From Azospirillum sp051124815 (GTDB taxonomy: Bacteria; Pseudomonadota; Alphaproteobacteria; Azospirillales; Azospirillaceae): a stretch of DNA of 64,000 bases. Every line of letters begins with the position of its first letter. Position 1 is the first letter of the stretch. Under the pieces are notes generated by a model. It saw only the letters and a program-made list of their open reading frames with translations, was not told the DNA's origin and searched no databases. The translations under genes were made by a program, and so were the position numbers. The stretch lies in contig NZ_CP118491.1 of assembly GCF_051124815.1 (NCBI RefSeq), positions 1 to 64,000 on the forward strand. The letters are read 5' to 3'. This document shows positions 25,986-34,820 of the stretch, piece after piece.

Positions 25986-26537
25986 GGTTATGCGCGCGAT
26001 CCGTGTGGAGAGGCGGGGTGATGATTTTCTGTCCGGCATGCCGATTTCAAGGCGTATTGCTTTAGTTATACTGATTGTTGATTTTATTGTCACCGTAATT
26101 GGACTTAATGAATTCAACTGCGTTTTTTGCAATCAGCGCTTCATATATCAGTAAATATACAATAGTATTTAGTTATCTAATCGTTTTTCGGTGCGGCAAA
26201 CGGCGCCTGATTTTATAGTTGACAATATTGGGTTGCCGTATTCAGTCAATATCCTCTGTGTGCTTGAGTTCGCGCCGGCAGATATCTCTTGACACTGTGA
26301 AACCTTGTCTATAAATGACTTATTGCATACATATTTAGTTCGAGTCCTAATCTTATTGATTGAAGTGATTTTGCCGTTTTTTGTAAATTTTGGCATTCGA
26401 AGTGAAATTATTAAAAGAATTGATTGGAGCTAACCAAGCGAATTCTTGTTTAAAAAATTTTATAGGCATTTCTGGAAAAAGCAGTCTGCTCAGGATTCGT
26501 TCTTTCGTCCCGAGATTGCAGGACAAGCAGGGGAACC
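25986..26537. other. AT-rich 550-bp intergenic region
   Basis: GC content is far below the rest of the window. A 75-codon minus-strand frame (26169-26396) exists, but I find no ribosome-binding site or recognisable protein. No terminal inverted repeats or transposase remnant is visible. It separates the GT2 gene from the heptose-like operon and probably holds that operon's promoter. Confidence 0.6.
26289..26315 (+). promoter_or_regulatory. Candidate sigma-70-like promoter for the sugar-nucleotide operon
   Basis: TTGACA at 26289-26294 and TATAAA at 26310-26315 are separated by 15 bp, shorter than the ideal 17. It points toward the SIS gene about 220 bp away. A second TTGACA at 26219-26224 has no good -10 partner. 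In AT-rich DNA such matches arise by chance, so this is tentative. Confidence 0.3.
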
Positions 26538-27122
26538 ATGTCGCATACCAGTGAATTTTTGGCGGAAACTGCCCGGATTTGCGAACTGATCGACAGCGCA
26601 GAGGTGGAGGAAATCTGCAGCCACCTGGTGGCTCTGCGCGAGCGCGGCGGTCGGCTGTTCATCCTGGGCGTCGGCGGAAGCGCTGCCAACTGCAGCCATG
26701 CCGTGAATGATTTCCGCAAGCTGTGCGGCATCGAGACCTACGCCCCCACCGACAATGTCTCCGAGCTGACTGCCCGCATCAACGACGATGGCTGGGACGG
26801 CGTCTTCGCCGCCTGGCTCAAGGCCAGCCGCGCCAACGGGAAGGATGCGATCCTCGTCTTTTCCGTCGGCGGCGGCGATGCCGAGAAGAAGGTCAGCGTC
26901 AACCTCGTGGTCGCCATCGATTACGCCAAGTCGCTGGGCATGACGGTCCTGGGCGTGGTCGGCCGGGCCGGCGGCCACACCAAGGCCGCCGGGGACGCCG
27001 TCGTGGTGATCCCCACCGTCGCCGCCTCGCGGGTGACCCCCCACGCCGAAGCCTTCCAGGCCGTGATCTGGCATTCGCTCGTCTCCCACCCCGCCCTGCA
27101 GATCCAGCAGACCAAGTGGTGA
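26538..27122 (+). CDS. SIS-domain sugar isomerase, sedoheptulose-7-phosphate isomerase-like
   Basis: A 194-aa SIS protein of GmhA length. The phosphosugar-binding loop is ILGVGGSAANCSH, and the second site reads LVFSVGGGDAEKKVSVNLV. GmhA converts sedoheptulose 7-phosphate to D-glycero-D-manno-heptose 7-phosphate. The E. coli general-base region (FAEELTG) reads AVNDFRK here, and the C-terminal histidine region reads AEAFQAVIWH. The fold is clear but the exact reaction is less certain. Its neighbours (HAD phosphatase, transaldolase, transketolase, nucleotidyltransferase-kinase) strongly suggest a heptose pathway. First gene of a long operon; the ATG at 26538 follows CAGGGGAACC. Confidence 0.8.
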   Translation: MSHTSEFLAETARICELIDSAEVEEICSHLVALRERGGRLFILGVGGSAANCSHAVNDFRKLCGIETYAPTDNVSELTARINDDGWDGVFAAWLKASRANGKDAILVFSVGGGDAEKKVSVNLVVAIDYAKSLGMTVLGVVGRAGGHTKAAGDAVVVIPTVAASRVTPHAEAFQAVIWHSLVSHPALQIQQTKW

Positions 27123-27129
27123 CGGCGTG

Positions 27130-27705
27130 ATGGCGGGGACGGCAGCGCCCGGAAGGCGGGCGGTTTTCCTGGACCGCGACGGGGTGGTGAACCGGCCGGT
27201 GATCCGCGGCGGCAAATCCTATCCGCCGCAGACGCTGGCCGATTTCGAGATTCTGCCGGGTGTGGCCGATGCGGTCGCCCGGCTGCGCGCCGCCGGCTTC
27301 CTCGTCATCGTCGTCACCAACCAGCCGGACATCGCCACGGGCGTGCAGACCCGCGAGGTGGTGGAGGCGATGCACGATTTCCTCGCCGACCGCTTGACCC
27401 TCGACGGCATCCGCATGTGCCCCCATATCGACGCCGACGACTGCGCCTGCCGCAAGCCCAAGCCGGGCATGCTGCTGGACGCGGCGGCCGAGTTCGGCAT
27501 CGATTTGGCCGCCAGCCACATGGTGGGCGACCGCTGGCGCGATGTCGCCGCCGGCCGGGCCGCCGGCTGCACCACCTTCTTCATCGACTACGGCTATGCG
27601 GAATCCGACCCGTCCGGGGTCCCGCACCATGTCGTCGCCGATCTGGCCGAAGCGGCCACCCTCATCCTCGCCTCATCTCCTTCCGCTGGACAGGTGTCCC
27701 CATGA
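27130..27705 (+). CDS. HAD phosphatase, GmhB-like heptose-bisphosphate phosphatase
   Basis: A 191-aa HAD enzyme. Motif I FLDRDGVVN carries the two catalytic aspartates (D15 and D17 from the ATG at 27130; a GTG lies one codon earlier). VVTNQPDIATG is motif II. The zinc-binding insert CPHIDADDCACRKPKPGM (Cys, His and two more Cys) is typical of GmhB and related histidinol-phosphate phosphatases. MVGDRWRDVAAGRAAG is motif IV. GmhB removes the 7-phosphate of heptose 1,7-bisphosphate. It directly follows the SIS gene and overlaps the transaldolase start by the ATGA arrangement, so the three are coupled. Confidence 0.88.
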   Translation: MAGTAAPGRRAVFLDRDGVVNRPVIRGGKSYPPQTLADFEILPGVADAVARLRAAGFLVIVVTNQPDIATGVQTREVVEAMHDFLADRLTLDGIRMCPHIDADDCACRKPKPGMLLDAAAEFGIDLAASHMVGDRWRDVAAGRAAGCTTFFIDYGYAESDPSGVPHHVVADLAEAATLILASSPSAGQVSP

Positions 27706-28448
27706 ACGTCACCCCGATCAACAGCCTGCGCGTGCAGCTTTTCGCCGACGGCGCCGACCTCAAGGGCATCGAGGCCCTGGCCGCAAACCCGCTGGTGAAG
27801 GGATTCACGACCAACCCGACGCTGATGCGCCAGGCCGGGGTCACGGACTATGTCGCCTTCGCCAAGGACGTGCTGAAGATCGTCCCGGACCGTCCGGTGT
27901 CGTTCGAGGTGTTCGCCGACGACCTCGACACCATGGCCAAACAGGCCCGGGTGATCGCCTCCTGGGGTCCCAACGTCTATGTGAAGATCCCGGTGACCAC
28001 CACCAAGGGCGAGTTCGTCGGCCCGATCGTCTCGGAACTGTCGAAGGAGGGCGTCCAGCTGAACGTGACCGCCATCCTGACGCTGGAGCAGGTGCAGGAC
28101 ATCGCCGACGTGCTGCATGTCGGCACCCCGGCCGTGGTGTCGGTCTTCGCCGGCCGCATCGCCGACACCGGCCGCGACCCCATCGCGGTGATGGGCACCG
28201 CCCGCATGCTGCTGGAAGGCCGTCCGAAGGCGGAACTGCTGTGGGCCAGCCCGCGCGAGCTGCTGAACATCTACCATGCCGAGGAAGCCGGCTGCCACAT
28301 CATCACCGTCGGCCACGACCTGCTGAAGAAGCTGTCGCTGGTCGGCAAGGATCTGGCGGGCTATTCGCTGGAGACGGTGGCCATGTTCCACCGCGATGCC
28401 ACCGCGGCCGGTTACGACATCCCGCTGCATGCGCCGGTCCTGGCGTAA
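27702..28448 (+). CDS. Transaldolase-family protein
   Basis: A 248-aa TIM-barrel protein of the transaldolase / fructose-6-phosphate aldolase group. LQVQLF-like opening FADGADLKGIEAL, GFTTNPTLMRQAGV (substrate loop) and VYVKIPVTTT with the Schiff-base lysine K95 are visible. The start ATG overlaps the previous stop (ATGA). Transaldolase exchanges three-carbon units among fructose 6-phosphate, erythrose 4-phosphate, sedoheptulose 7-phosphate and glyceraldehyde 3-phosphate. Placed between sedoheptulose-using enzymes, it may make sedoheptulose 7-phosphate for them. An aldolase role on a different sugar is the main alternative. Confidence 0.88.
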   Translation: MNVTPINSLRVQLFADGADLKGIEALAANPLVKGFTTNPTLMRQAGVTDYVAFAKDVLKIVPDRPVSFEVFADDLDTMAKQARVIASWGPNVYVKIPVTTTKGEFVGPIVSELSKEGVQLNVTAILTLEQVQDIADVLHVGTPAVVSVFAGRIADTGRDPIAVMGTARMLLEGRPKAELLWASPRELLNIYHAEEAGCHIITVGHDLLKKLSLVGKDLAGYSLETVAMFHRDATAAGYDIPLHAPVLA

Positions 28449-28478
28449 TCCGGGCCGGGCTTGAGGAAGAGCGATCCC

Positions 28479-29144
28479 ATGATGCAGGAAGTCAATCTGC
28501 TGGGCCGGCTGCCGCGCACGCGCCGCAACGTCCAGGCCCGGCAGGCGGCCCAGACCGACGAGAACATCGCGGTCGCCCGCGAATACGGGCAGGCCTATTT
28601 CGACGGCCCGCGCGAGGTCGGTTACGGCGGTTACCGCTATGACGGCCGCTGGATCCCGATCGCCGAGGACATCGTCGCCCATTTCGGCCTGAAGCCGGGC
28701 GACCGGGTGCTGGACGTCGGCTGCGCCAAGGGCTTCCTGGTCAAGGACCTGATGAAGGTCTGTCCGGGGCTGGAGGTGTTCGGCATCGACGTCTCCGAAT
28801 ACGCTCTCAAGAACTGCGAGCCGGAGGTGGTCGGGCGCCTGCATCTGGGAAGCTGCGTCAGCCTGCCGTTCCCGGACGACAGCTTCCAGGCGGTGATCTC
28901 GCTCAACACTATCCACAACGTGGCGCAGCCCGACGCGGTGCGGGCGTTGCGCGAGATCGAGCGGCTGGCTCCGGGCGGGAAGTCCTTCGTCCAGGTCGAC
29001 AGCTACCGCACGCCGGAACAGCGGGCGCTGTTCATGAACTGGGTGCTGACGGCGAAATACCACGATTATCCCGACGGCTGGATCGCGACCTTCCGGGAGG
29101 CCGGCTATACCGGCGACTACGCCTGGACGATCGTCGAAGAATAG
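28479..29144 (+). CDS. Class I SAM-dependent methyltransferase
   Basis: A 221-aa methyltransferase with motif I VLDVGCAKGFLVKDL, the post-I acidic loop FGIDVSEYALKNC and motif IV VISLNTIHNVAQPDAVRALR. The ATG at 28479 follows GAGGAAGAGCG at good spacing, so the earlier TTG at 28461 is not needed. The N-terminal 40 residues are basic and Gln/Arg-rich. It sits within the sugar-nucleotide operon and probably methylates the sugar or its nucleotide form; the site is unknown. Confidence 0.85.
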   Translation: MMQEVNLLGRLPRTRRNVQARQAAQTDENIAVAREYGQAYFDGPREVGYGGYRYDGRWIPIAEDIVAHFGLKPGDRVLDVGCAKGFLVKDLMKVCPGLEVFGIDVSEYALKNCEPEVVGRLHLGSCVSLPFPDDSFQAVISLNTIHNVAQPDAVRALREIERLAPGGKSFVQVDSYRTPEQRALFMNWVLTAKYHDYPDGWIATFREAGYTGDYAWTIVEE

Positions 29145-29148
29145 GCGA

Positions 29149-29190
29149 CGAAGAGTAAGTATCGAAGAGTGGGTTTCGTAGAGTAAACGC
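29149..29190 (+). repeat. Three degenerate 14-bp tandem repeats
   Basis: Units CGAAGAGTAAGTAT, CGAAGAGTGGGTTT and CGTAGAGTAAACGC occupy 29149-29162, 29163-29176 and 29177-29190, between the methyltransferase stop and the next start. A related CGAAGAATAGG lies just upstream, overlapping the stop codon. They may come from slippage or serve as a binding array. Confidence 0.6.
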
Positions 29191-29214
29191 GGACGTTCTA
29201 CCGAGGAGATACCG

Positions 29215-30210
29215 GTGTCTGGCAAGACCTATGCAATTCTGGGCGGTGGCGGCTCCTTCGCGATCCACACCGCGTTCCATCTTCTGGAGAACGCGTCGCC
29301 GAAGAAGGTGATCGGCATCGGCCGCAACCTGCTGCGGCCCGAGCCCTTCTCGCTGAACATCGACAAGCAGCCGGGCTACGAATACCACGCCTACCACGTC
29401 ACCTACGAACTCGACCTGCTGCTGGAGCTTCTCGACCGCGAGAAGCCGGAGATCATCATCAACTACGCCGCCCAGGGCGAAGGGGCGGTGTCGTGGAAGA
29501 ACTCCTGGCGCTTCTTCGAGACCAACTCCGTCGGCCTGTCCCGCCTGTCCGAGGAGCTGATGAAGCGCGACTGGCTGGAGCGCTTCGTCCATATCGGCAC
29601 CTCCGAGCTGTACGGCTCGGTCGAGCATGCCGCCAAGGAGGACGATCCGATCCGGCCGTCCAGCCCCTATGCGGCCTCGAAGGCGGCCTTCGACCTCTAC
29701 CTGATGTCGGTGACGCGCTTCCTGAAGTTCCCGATGAACATCATCCGGCCGTCCAACTGCTACTGCCCGGGCCAGCTCCTGCACCGCGTGATCCCGAAGG
29801 CGGTGGTCTGCGGCCTGAAGGGCGAGAAGCTGCCGCTGCACGGCGGCGGCCGCGCCGAGAAGTCCTACCTGCACGCCCGCGACCTCGCCCGCGCCATCCA
29901 GCTGGTGATCGAGAAGGCGCCGATCGGCACCGTCTACAATTGCGGCCCGCAGGAGCCGACCTCGATCCGTCGCGTGGTGGAACTGACCGCCGAGGCGCTG
30001 GGCGTCCCGTTCGAACAGCTGTGCGAGGTCACCGGCGACCGGCTGGGGCAGGATTCGCGCTACTGGCTCGACAGCTCGGCCCTGCGCAACGACACCGGCT
30101 GGGAGCCGCAGATCGACTGGGCGGCCGGGCTGGCCGACATGGTGGAGTGGGGCAAGCGCTACTACGACCAGGTCAAGGACCTGCCCACCGGCTATGTCAT
30201 GCGCGCCTGA
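29215..30210 (+). CDS. Extended SDR sugar-nucleotide dehydratase/epimerase
   Basis: A 331-aa extended SDR protein. The nucleotide-binding loop is unusual: AILGGGGSFAIHTA rather than GxxGxxG with Phe/Leu-Ile. The catalytic set is T129-S130-E131, Y152 and K156; retention of Glu after Thr-Ser points to 4,6-dehydratase-type chemistry, as in RmlB and GMD. GDP-sugar or dTDP-sugar cannot be told apart. GTG start at 29215 after GAGGAG. The genes around it suggest it modifies the heptose-like nucleotide sugar, for example to a 6-deoxy-heptose, as DmhA does in Yersinia and Campylobacter; this is inference. Confidence 0.8.
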   Translation: MSGKTYAILGGGGSFAIHTAFHLLENASPKKVIGIGRNLLRPEPFSLNIDKQPGYEYHAYHVTYELDLLLELLDREKPEIIINYAAQGEGAVSWKNSWRFFETNSVGLSRLSEELMKRDWLERFVHIGTSELYGSVEHAAKEDDPIRPSSPYAASKAAFDLYLMSVTRFLKFPMNIIRPSNCYCPGQLLHRVIPKAVVCGLKGEKLPLHGGGRAEKSYLHARDLARAIQLVIEKAPIGTVYNCGPQEPTSIRRVVELTAEALGVPFEQLCEVTGDRLGQDSRYWLDSSALRNDTGWEPQIDWAAGLADMVEWGKRYYDQVKDLPTGYVMRA

Positions 30211-30225
30211 GCGGGACGACCGGCG

Positions 30226-31071
30226 ATGACCACCGTTTCCGAACCCGTGCTGCTGCGCAACGGTTTTGACGCTGGGGCGGCGCGGCGGCGCTGCCTCGGC
30301 TTCCGGCGTCGCATCCTCGACCTGTCGCAGAAGGTCAGCGCGATGCACATCGCGCCGGCCTTCTCCTGCCTGGAGATGGTCGACGCCATCTACAACGGGC
30401 TGATGCGGCGCGACGCGTCCGGCGCCACGCCGGACACGCTGGTGCTGTCCAAGGGCCATGGCTGCGTCGCGCAGTATGTGCTGCTCGAAGCGCTGGGCGT
30501 GCTGGAAAGCGCCGAGCTGGAGCGGCTGTGCACGCCGGAAAGCCGGCTGGGCGGCCATCCCGACTATGGCGTGCCGGGGATCGAGGCGTCGACCGGCTCG
30601 CTCGGCCATGGGCTGTCGATCGCGCTCGGCATGGCCTATGCCGACCGCATCAAGGGCGACGACCGCCAGGTCTTCTGCCTGATGGGCGACGGCGAGATCC
30701 AGGAAGGATCGGTGTGGGAGGCGCTGATGATGGCGCCGAACCTCGGCGTCTCCAACCTGGTCGCCTTCATCGACCTGAACGACTTCCAGGGGCTGGGGCG
30801 GACCAGCGAGATCCATCCCAACTTCTACCCGCTGGACGCCAAGCTGGCGGCCTTCGGCTGGGAGGTGGCGGAGGCCAGCGGCCATGACGCCGCCTCCATC
30901 GTCGCCAAGGTGCGCGACCGCAAGGGCGACCGGCCCTTCGTGCTGATCGGCCGCACGGTGAAGGGCAAGGGCGTCAGCTATATGGAGCATGTGCCGATCT
31001 GGCACTACCGCTCCCCCAACCCGCAGGAATATGCGCAGGCCATCGCCGAGCTGAAGGAGATCGCGGAATGA
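30226..31071 (+). CDS. Transketolase, N-terminal (TPP-binding) subunit
   Basis: A 281-aa protein equal to the first half of a transketolase. It shows SKGHGCVAQYVLLEALG with H79, and the thiamine-diphosphate/metal motif from GDG at 154-156 (MGDGEIQEGSVWEALMMA) to N185. The second half is encoded separately by the next gene, overlapping by ATGA. Together they should transfer two-carbon ketol units, for example xylulose 5-phosphate plus ribose 5-phosphate to sedoheptulose 7-phosphate and glyceraldehyde 3-phosphate. Split transketolases are known in archaea and in surface-sugar clusters. Its presence here suggests a dedicated supply of a ketose rather than housekeeping metabolism. Confidence 0.92.
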   Translation: MTTVSEPVLLRNGFDAGAARRRCLGFRRRILDLSQKVSAMHIAPAFSCLEMVDAIYNGLMRRDASGATPDTLVLSKGHGCVAQYVLLEALGVLESAELERLCTPESRLGGHPDYGVPGIEASTGSLGHGLSIALGMAYADRIKGDDRQVFCLMGDGEIQEGSVWEALMMAPNLGVSNLVAFIDLNDFQGLGRTSEIHPNFYPLDAKLAAFGWEVAEASGHDAASIVAKVRDRKGDRPFVLIGRTVKGKGVSYMEHVPIWHYRSPNPQEYAQAIAELKEIAE

Positions 31072-32009
31072 GGAACCATTTCGCCGACACCTTCTTCGAG
31101 CTGGGCCGCGACGATCCGCGCCTGTGCCTGATCTGCGCCGACATCTCGCCGGCCGGCAGCATCCAGAAGTTCCGCGACGCCTTCCCGACGCGCTTCGTCA
31201 ACACCGGCGTGGCCGAGCAGGTGATGATCGGCATGGCCGCCGGCATGGCCCAGCGCGGCCTGCGGCCCTTCGCCTACACCATCGCCACCTTTGCGCTGTA
31301 CCGGCCGTTCGAGATGGTGCGCGACGACCTCGCCTACCAGAACCTGCCGGTCACGGTGGTCGGCATCGGCGGCGGCGTCTCCTATTCGACGCTGGGCGCC
31401 ACCCACCATGCCCAGGAGGACGTCGCCATCGCCGCCGCCATCCCCGGCATGTCGGTGCTTTCGCCCTGCGACCCGCTGGAGGTCGCCGCGGCGACCCGCC
31501 ACTGCGCGGTGCAGACCGACGGCCCGATCTATCTGCGGCTGGGCAAGGCGGGCGAGCCGGTCTTCACCGCCGACGCGGCCGACTCCTTCGTCTTCGGCAA
31601 GCTGCGCTATCTGCGCCGCGGCACCGACGTCTGCGTGATGGCCCACGGCGCCATCATGAAGACCGCGGTGCAGGTCGCCGACGCCCTGGCCGCCCAGGGG
31701 CAGTCGGTCTCGCTGGTTTCGGCCCACACGCTGAAGCCGCTCGACCGCGAGGGCGTCGTCCAGGCGCTGCGCGGCCATCGCCGCGTGGTGGTGATCGAGG
31801 AGACCTCGCCGCAGAACGGGCTGGGTCCGATGGTCAAGCAGATCGCCTGGGACGTGAAGGCGCAGTGCGAGCTGGACACCTTCGCCCTGCAGGACCGCTT
31901 CATCCACCTCTACGGCAGCCACGACGACATCCTGGCCGCCCATGGGCTGGCCGTGCCGGACATCCTGGACAGGCTGGCGGCGGGAACGGCGGCCGGGGGA
32001 GGGCGCTGA
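31068..32009 (+). CDS. Transketolase, C-terminal subunit
   Basis: A 313-aa protein equal to the pyrimidine-binding and C-terminal domains of transketolase. NTGVAEQVMIGMAAGMAQRG includes the catalytic glutamate E50, and ATFALYRPFEMVRDD contains the family's aromatic segment. GATHHAQEDVAIAAAIPGM follows. It is coupled to the N-terminal subunit by a 4-bp overlap. The E1-like two-subunit form could also be a DXP-synthase-like or acyloin enzyme, so the acceptor is not fixed. Context favours sedoheptulose or branched-chain sugar formation. Confidence 0.92.
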   Translation: MRNHFADTFFELGRDDPRLCLICADISPAGSIQKFRDAFPTRFVNTGVAEQVMIGMAAGMAQRGLRPFAYTIATFALYRPFEMVRDDLAYQNLPVTVVGIGGGVSYSTLGATHHAQEDVAIAAAIPGMSVLSPCDPLEVAAATRHCAVQTDGPIYLRLGKAGEPVFTADAADSFVFGKLRYLRRGTDVCVMAHGAIMKTAVQVADALAAQGQSVSLVSAHTLKPLDREGVVQALRGHRRVVVIEETSPQNGLGPMVKQIAWDVKAQCELDTFALQDRFIHLYGSHDDILAAHGLAVPDILDRLAAGTAAGGGR

Positions 32010-32010
32010 C

Positions 32011-32727
32011 ATGGCCTCGCAACCCGGCAGCATGGGCGAACCGCAGTACCAGGACGACATCGCGCAGATGCAGGCGATGGGGCTGCAGCGCCTGGGCGTG
32101 CACGCCACCTGGGCCTATCATGACGATCCCAAGCGGCTGCTCTTCACCATGGCCCGCTACAAGTTCGTGGCGAAGATGATTGAGGGCGCCGGCCATGCGC
32201 TGGAGATCGGCTGCTCCGACGGTTTCTTCACCCGCGTGGTGCGCCAGTCGGTCGATGCGGTGACCGCGGTCGATTTCGACCCGTCCTTCATCGCCTCGGC
32301 GCGCGAGACCATGTCGGACCGCTGGCCGGTCGATTTCCGCCTGCACGACCTGCGCACCGGCCCGGTGGAGGGGCCGACCGGCGGCTTCGACGCCGTCTAT
32401 TCGCTGGACGTGCTGGAGCACATCAACGCCGGCGCGGAGGAGGAGCTGTTCCTCGCCAACGCCATCGCGCCGCTGGCCCCGGCCGGCACCTGCATCATCG
32501 GCATGCCGTCGCTGCAGTCGCAGGCCTACGCCTCCGCCCACAGCAAGCTCGGCCACGTCAACTGCAAGGACCAGCGCGACTTCAAGCGGCTGATGCGGCG
32601 CTATTTCACCAACGTCTACATGTTCTCGATGAACGACGAGGTGGTGCACACCGGCTATCACGCCATGGCGCACTACCTGATCGCGCTGTGCTGCGGGAAG
32701 AAGGAGACGCCTGACGCCCCTGCCTGA
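32011..32727 (+). CDS. Class I SAM-dependent methyltransferase
   Basis: A 238-aa methyltransferase with ALEIGCSDGFFTRVVRQ as motif I, AVDFDPSFIASAR as the acidic loop and VYSLDVLEHINAGAEEELF as motif IV. The ATG at 32011 has GGGGGAGGG upstream and comes right after the transketolase stop, so it is co-translated with it. It resembles methyltransferase-domain-11/23 proteins of sugar clusters. The target may be a carbon or oxygen of the sugar built by the same operon. Confidence 0.85.
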   Translation: MASQPGSMGEPQYQDDIAQMQAMGLQRLGVHATWAYHDDPKRLLFTMARYKFVAKMIEGAGHALEIGCSDGFFTRVVRQSVDAVTAVDFDPSFIASARETMSDRWPVDFRLHDLRTGPVEGPTGGFDAVYSLDVLEHINAGAEEELFLANAIAPLAPAGTCIIGMPSLQSQAYASAHSKLGHVNCKDQRDFKRLMRRYFTNVYMFSMNDEVVHTGYHAMAHYLIALCCGKKETPDAPA

Positions 32728-32815
32728 GGGGGGCGTCGCGACACCTTCCCCGATCCCATCCCTTCCCAGTTCTCCGGCCGGCCTCAACGACACGGCTCTT
32801 ACGACACGAGGACCC

Positions 32816-33817
32816 ATGCGCAACGTTCTGATCACCGGTGGTTCCGGCTATGTCGGCTCGCTGCTGACGCCCCAGCTCCTCAACGCCGGCTACAACGTCA
32901 CCGTCTACGACATCATGTATTTCGGTGACGACCACCTGCCGAAGGACCACCCGAACCTGACGGTGATCCAGGGCGATGTCCGCGACGTCGCCAAGTTCTC
33001 CGAGGCGGTGAAGGGCATCGACGTCGTCCTGCACCTCGCCTGCATCTCCAACGACGCCAGCTTCGAGCTGGACGAGAAGCTGAGCGAGACCATCAATTAC
33101 GACGCCTTCGAGCCGCTGGTGGTCGCCGCCAAGCAGGCCGGGGTGAAGCGCTTCGTCTACGCCTCCTCCTCGTCGGTCTACGGCGTGTCCGACGCCCCGG
33201 ACGTGACCGAGGATCATCCGCTGGTCCCGCTCACCCTCTACAACAAGTTCAAGGGGATGTGCGAGCCGCTGCTGTGGAAGCACCAGTCGCCGGACTTCGT
33301 CTGCGTGACCATCCGCCCGGCCACCGTCTGCGGCTACGGCCCGCGCCAGCGTCTGGACCTGTCGGTCAACATCCTGACCAACCACGCCGTCACCAACGGC
33401 AAGATCCTGGTGTTCGGCGGCGACCAGAAGCGCCCGAACCTGCACATCCAGGACATGTGCGACCTGTACGAGCTGCTGCTGAAGGCCCCGGACGAGCAGA
33501 TCGCCGGCCAGACCTTCAACGCCGGCTACCAGAACATGTCGATCATGGACATCGCCCAGACGGTCAAGCGCGTCGTGGAAGAGGTGTTCCCGGAGAAGGG
33601 CGAGATCGCGCTGGAGGTCCAGCCCAGCAACGACCCGCGCTCCTACCACATCAACTCCGACAAGATCGCGCGCATCCTGGGCTTCAAGCCCAAGCACACG
33701 ATCGAGGACGCGGTGCGCGACCTCTGCACGGCGTTCCGTGACGGCAAGCTGCCCGACAGCATGACCGGCGTGAACTACTACAATGTCCGCAAGCTGAAGG
33801 CGCTCGAAGCCGCATGA
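32816..33817 (+). CDS. Extended SDR epimerase/dehydratase
   Basis: A 333-aa SDR protein with TGGSGYVGS at residues 7-15, YASSSSVYG with serines 118-120, and Y142/K146 in LYNKFKG. The Thr-x-Glu of dehydratases is absent, so an epimerase or reductase role is more likely than 4,6-dehydration. Similar proteins are annotated as NAD-dependent epimerases in surface-sugar and heptose clusters. It overlaps the next SDR gene by ATGA. Confidence 0.85.
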   Translation: MRNVLITGGSGYVGSLLTPQLLNAGYNVTVYDIMYFGDDHLPKDHPNLTVIQGDVRDVAKFSEAVKGIDVVLHLACISNDASFELDEKLSETINYDAFEPLVVAAKQAGVKRFVYASSSSVYGVSDAPDVTEDHPLVPLTLYNKFKGMCEPLLWKHQSPDFVCVTIRPATVCGYGPRQRLDLSVNILTNHAVTNGKILVFGGDQKRPNLHIQDMCDLYELLLKAPDEQIAGQTFNAGYQNMSIMDIAQTVKRVVEEVFPEKGEIALEVQPSNDPRSYHINSDKIARILGFKPKHTIEDAVRDLCTAFRDGKLPDSMTGVNYYNVRKLKALEAA

Positions 33818-34818
33818 CCACGCGTCCGATTGCCGTCGTCACCGGTGGGGCCGGCTTCATCGGCAGCCACATGGTCGACCTGTTGCTGGCGCGCGGCCAT
33901 CGCGTGCGCGTCATCGACAACATGACCGGGGGCCGCCCGGCCAACCTCGCCCACCACGCCGGCAATCCGGACCTGGACGTGGTGGAGCGCGACATCCGCT
34001 CCTTCGAACCCGGCGACGCCGCGTTCGAAGGGGCGGCGCACGTCTTCCACTTCGCCGGCATCGGCGACATCGTGCCGTCCATCGAACGTCCGCTCGACTA
34101 CATGTCGGTGAACGTCCAGGGCACCGTGCACATGCTGGAATGCGCGCGCCACGCCGGGGTGTCCAAGTTCGTCTATGCCGCCTCCTCCTCCTGCTACGGG
34201 CTGGCGGCGGTGCCGACGCGCGAAGATCATCCCATCGCGCCGCAATACCCCTACGCGCTCAGCAAGTACCAGGGCGAGCAGGCGGCGTTCCACTGGCATC
34301 AGGTCTACGGCCTGCCGGTCAACGCGGTGCGCATCTTCAACGCCTACGGCATCCGCTCGCGCACGTCGGGCGCCTATGGCGCGGTGTTCGGGGTGTTCCT
34401 GAAGCAGAAGCTGGCGGGCAAGCCCTTCACCGTCGTCGGCGACGGCACGCAGACGCGCGACTTCATCTATGCCTCCGACCTTGCCACGGCCTTCCTGGCC
34501 GCCGCCCTGACGGAGGAGACGGGCGAGGTCTACAATGTCGGCGCCGGCAACCCGCAGCCGGTCAACCGGCTGGTCGAGCTGCTGGGCGGCGAGGTGATCC
34601 ACATCCCCAAGCGCCCCGGCGAGCCCGACTGCACCTGGGCCGACATCACCAAGATCCGCACCCGCCTGGGCTGGGAACCCAAGGTTTCCTTCGAAGAGGG
34701 CGTGTCGCGGATCCTCGCGAACATCGACTACTGGCGCGACGCGCCGCTGTGGGAACCGGCCTCCATCGCCGAGGCGACCAAGACCTGGTTCGCGGCTCTG
34801 GACCGCAAGGGTGAGTGA
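33814..34818 (+). CDS. Extended SDR, UDP-sugar 4-epimerase-like
   Basis: A 334-aa SDR protein with TGGAGFIGSHMVD at residues 10-22, AASSSCYGLA with serines 124-126, and Y147/K151 in YPYALSKYQGEQ. Sequence style and length are those of UDP-glucose/UDP-GlcNAc 4-epimerases and relatives. Start is coupled to the previous SDR stop. Two consecutive, distinct SDR genes suggest successive epimerisations on one nucleotide sugar. Confidence 0.87.
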   Translation: MTTRPIAVVTGGAGFIGSHMVDLLLARGHRVRVIDNMTGGRPANLAHHAGNPDLDVVERDIRSFEPGDAAFEGAAHVFHFAGIGDIVPSIERPLDYMSVNVQGTVHMLECARHAGVSKFVYAASSSCYGLAAVPTREDHPIAPQYPYALSKYQGEQAAFHWHQVYGLPVNAVRIFNAYGIRSRTSGAYGAVFGVFLKQKLAGKPFTVVGDGTQTRDFIYASDLATAFLAAALTEETGEVYNVGAGNPQPVNRLVELLGGEVIHIPKRPGEPDCTWADITKIRTRLGWEPKVSFEEGVSRILANIDYWRDAPLWEPASIAEATKTWFAALDRKGE

Positions 34819-34820
34819 AG

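Noticed and set aside
26169..26396. 75-codon minus-strand frame in the AT-rich gap
   Set aside because: No ribosome-binding site, no family resemblance, and the length can arise by chance.
30226..32009. Housekeeping transketolase broken by a frameshift
   Set aside because: The two halves have their own start and stop with an ATGA overlap at the natural domain boundary, which is typical of split transketolases rather than a mutation.
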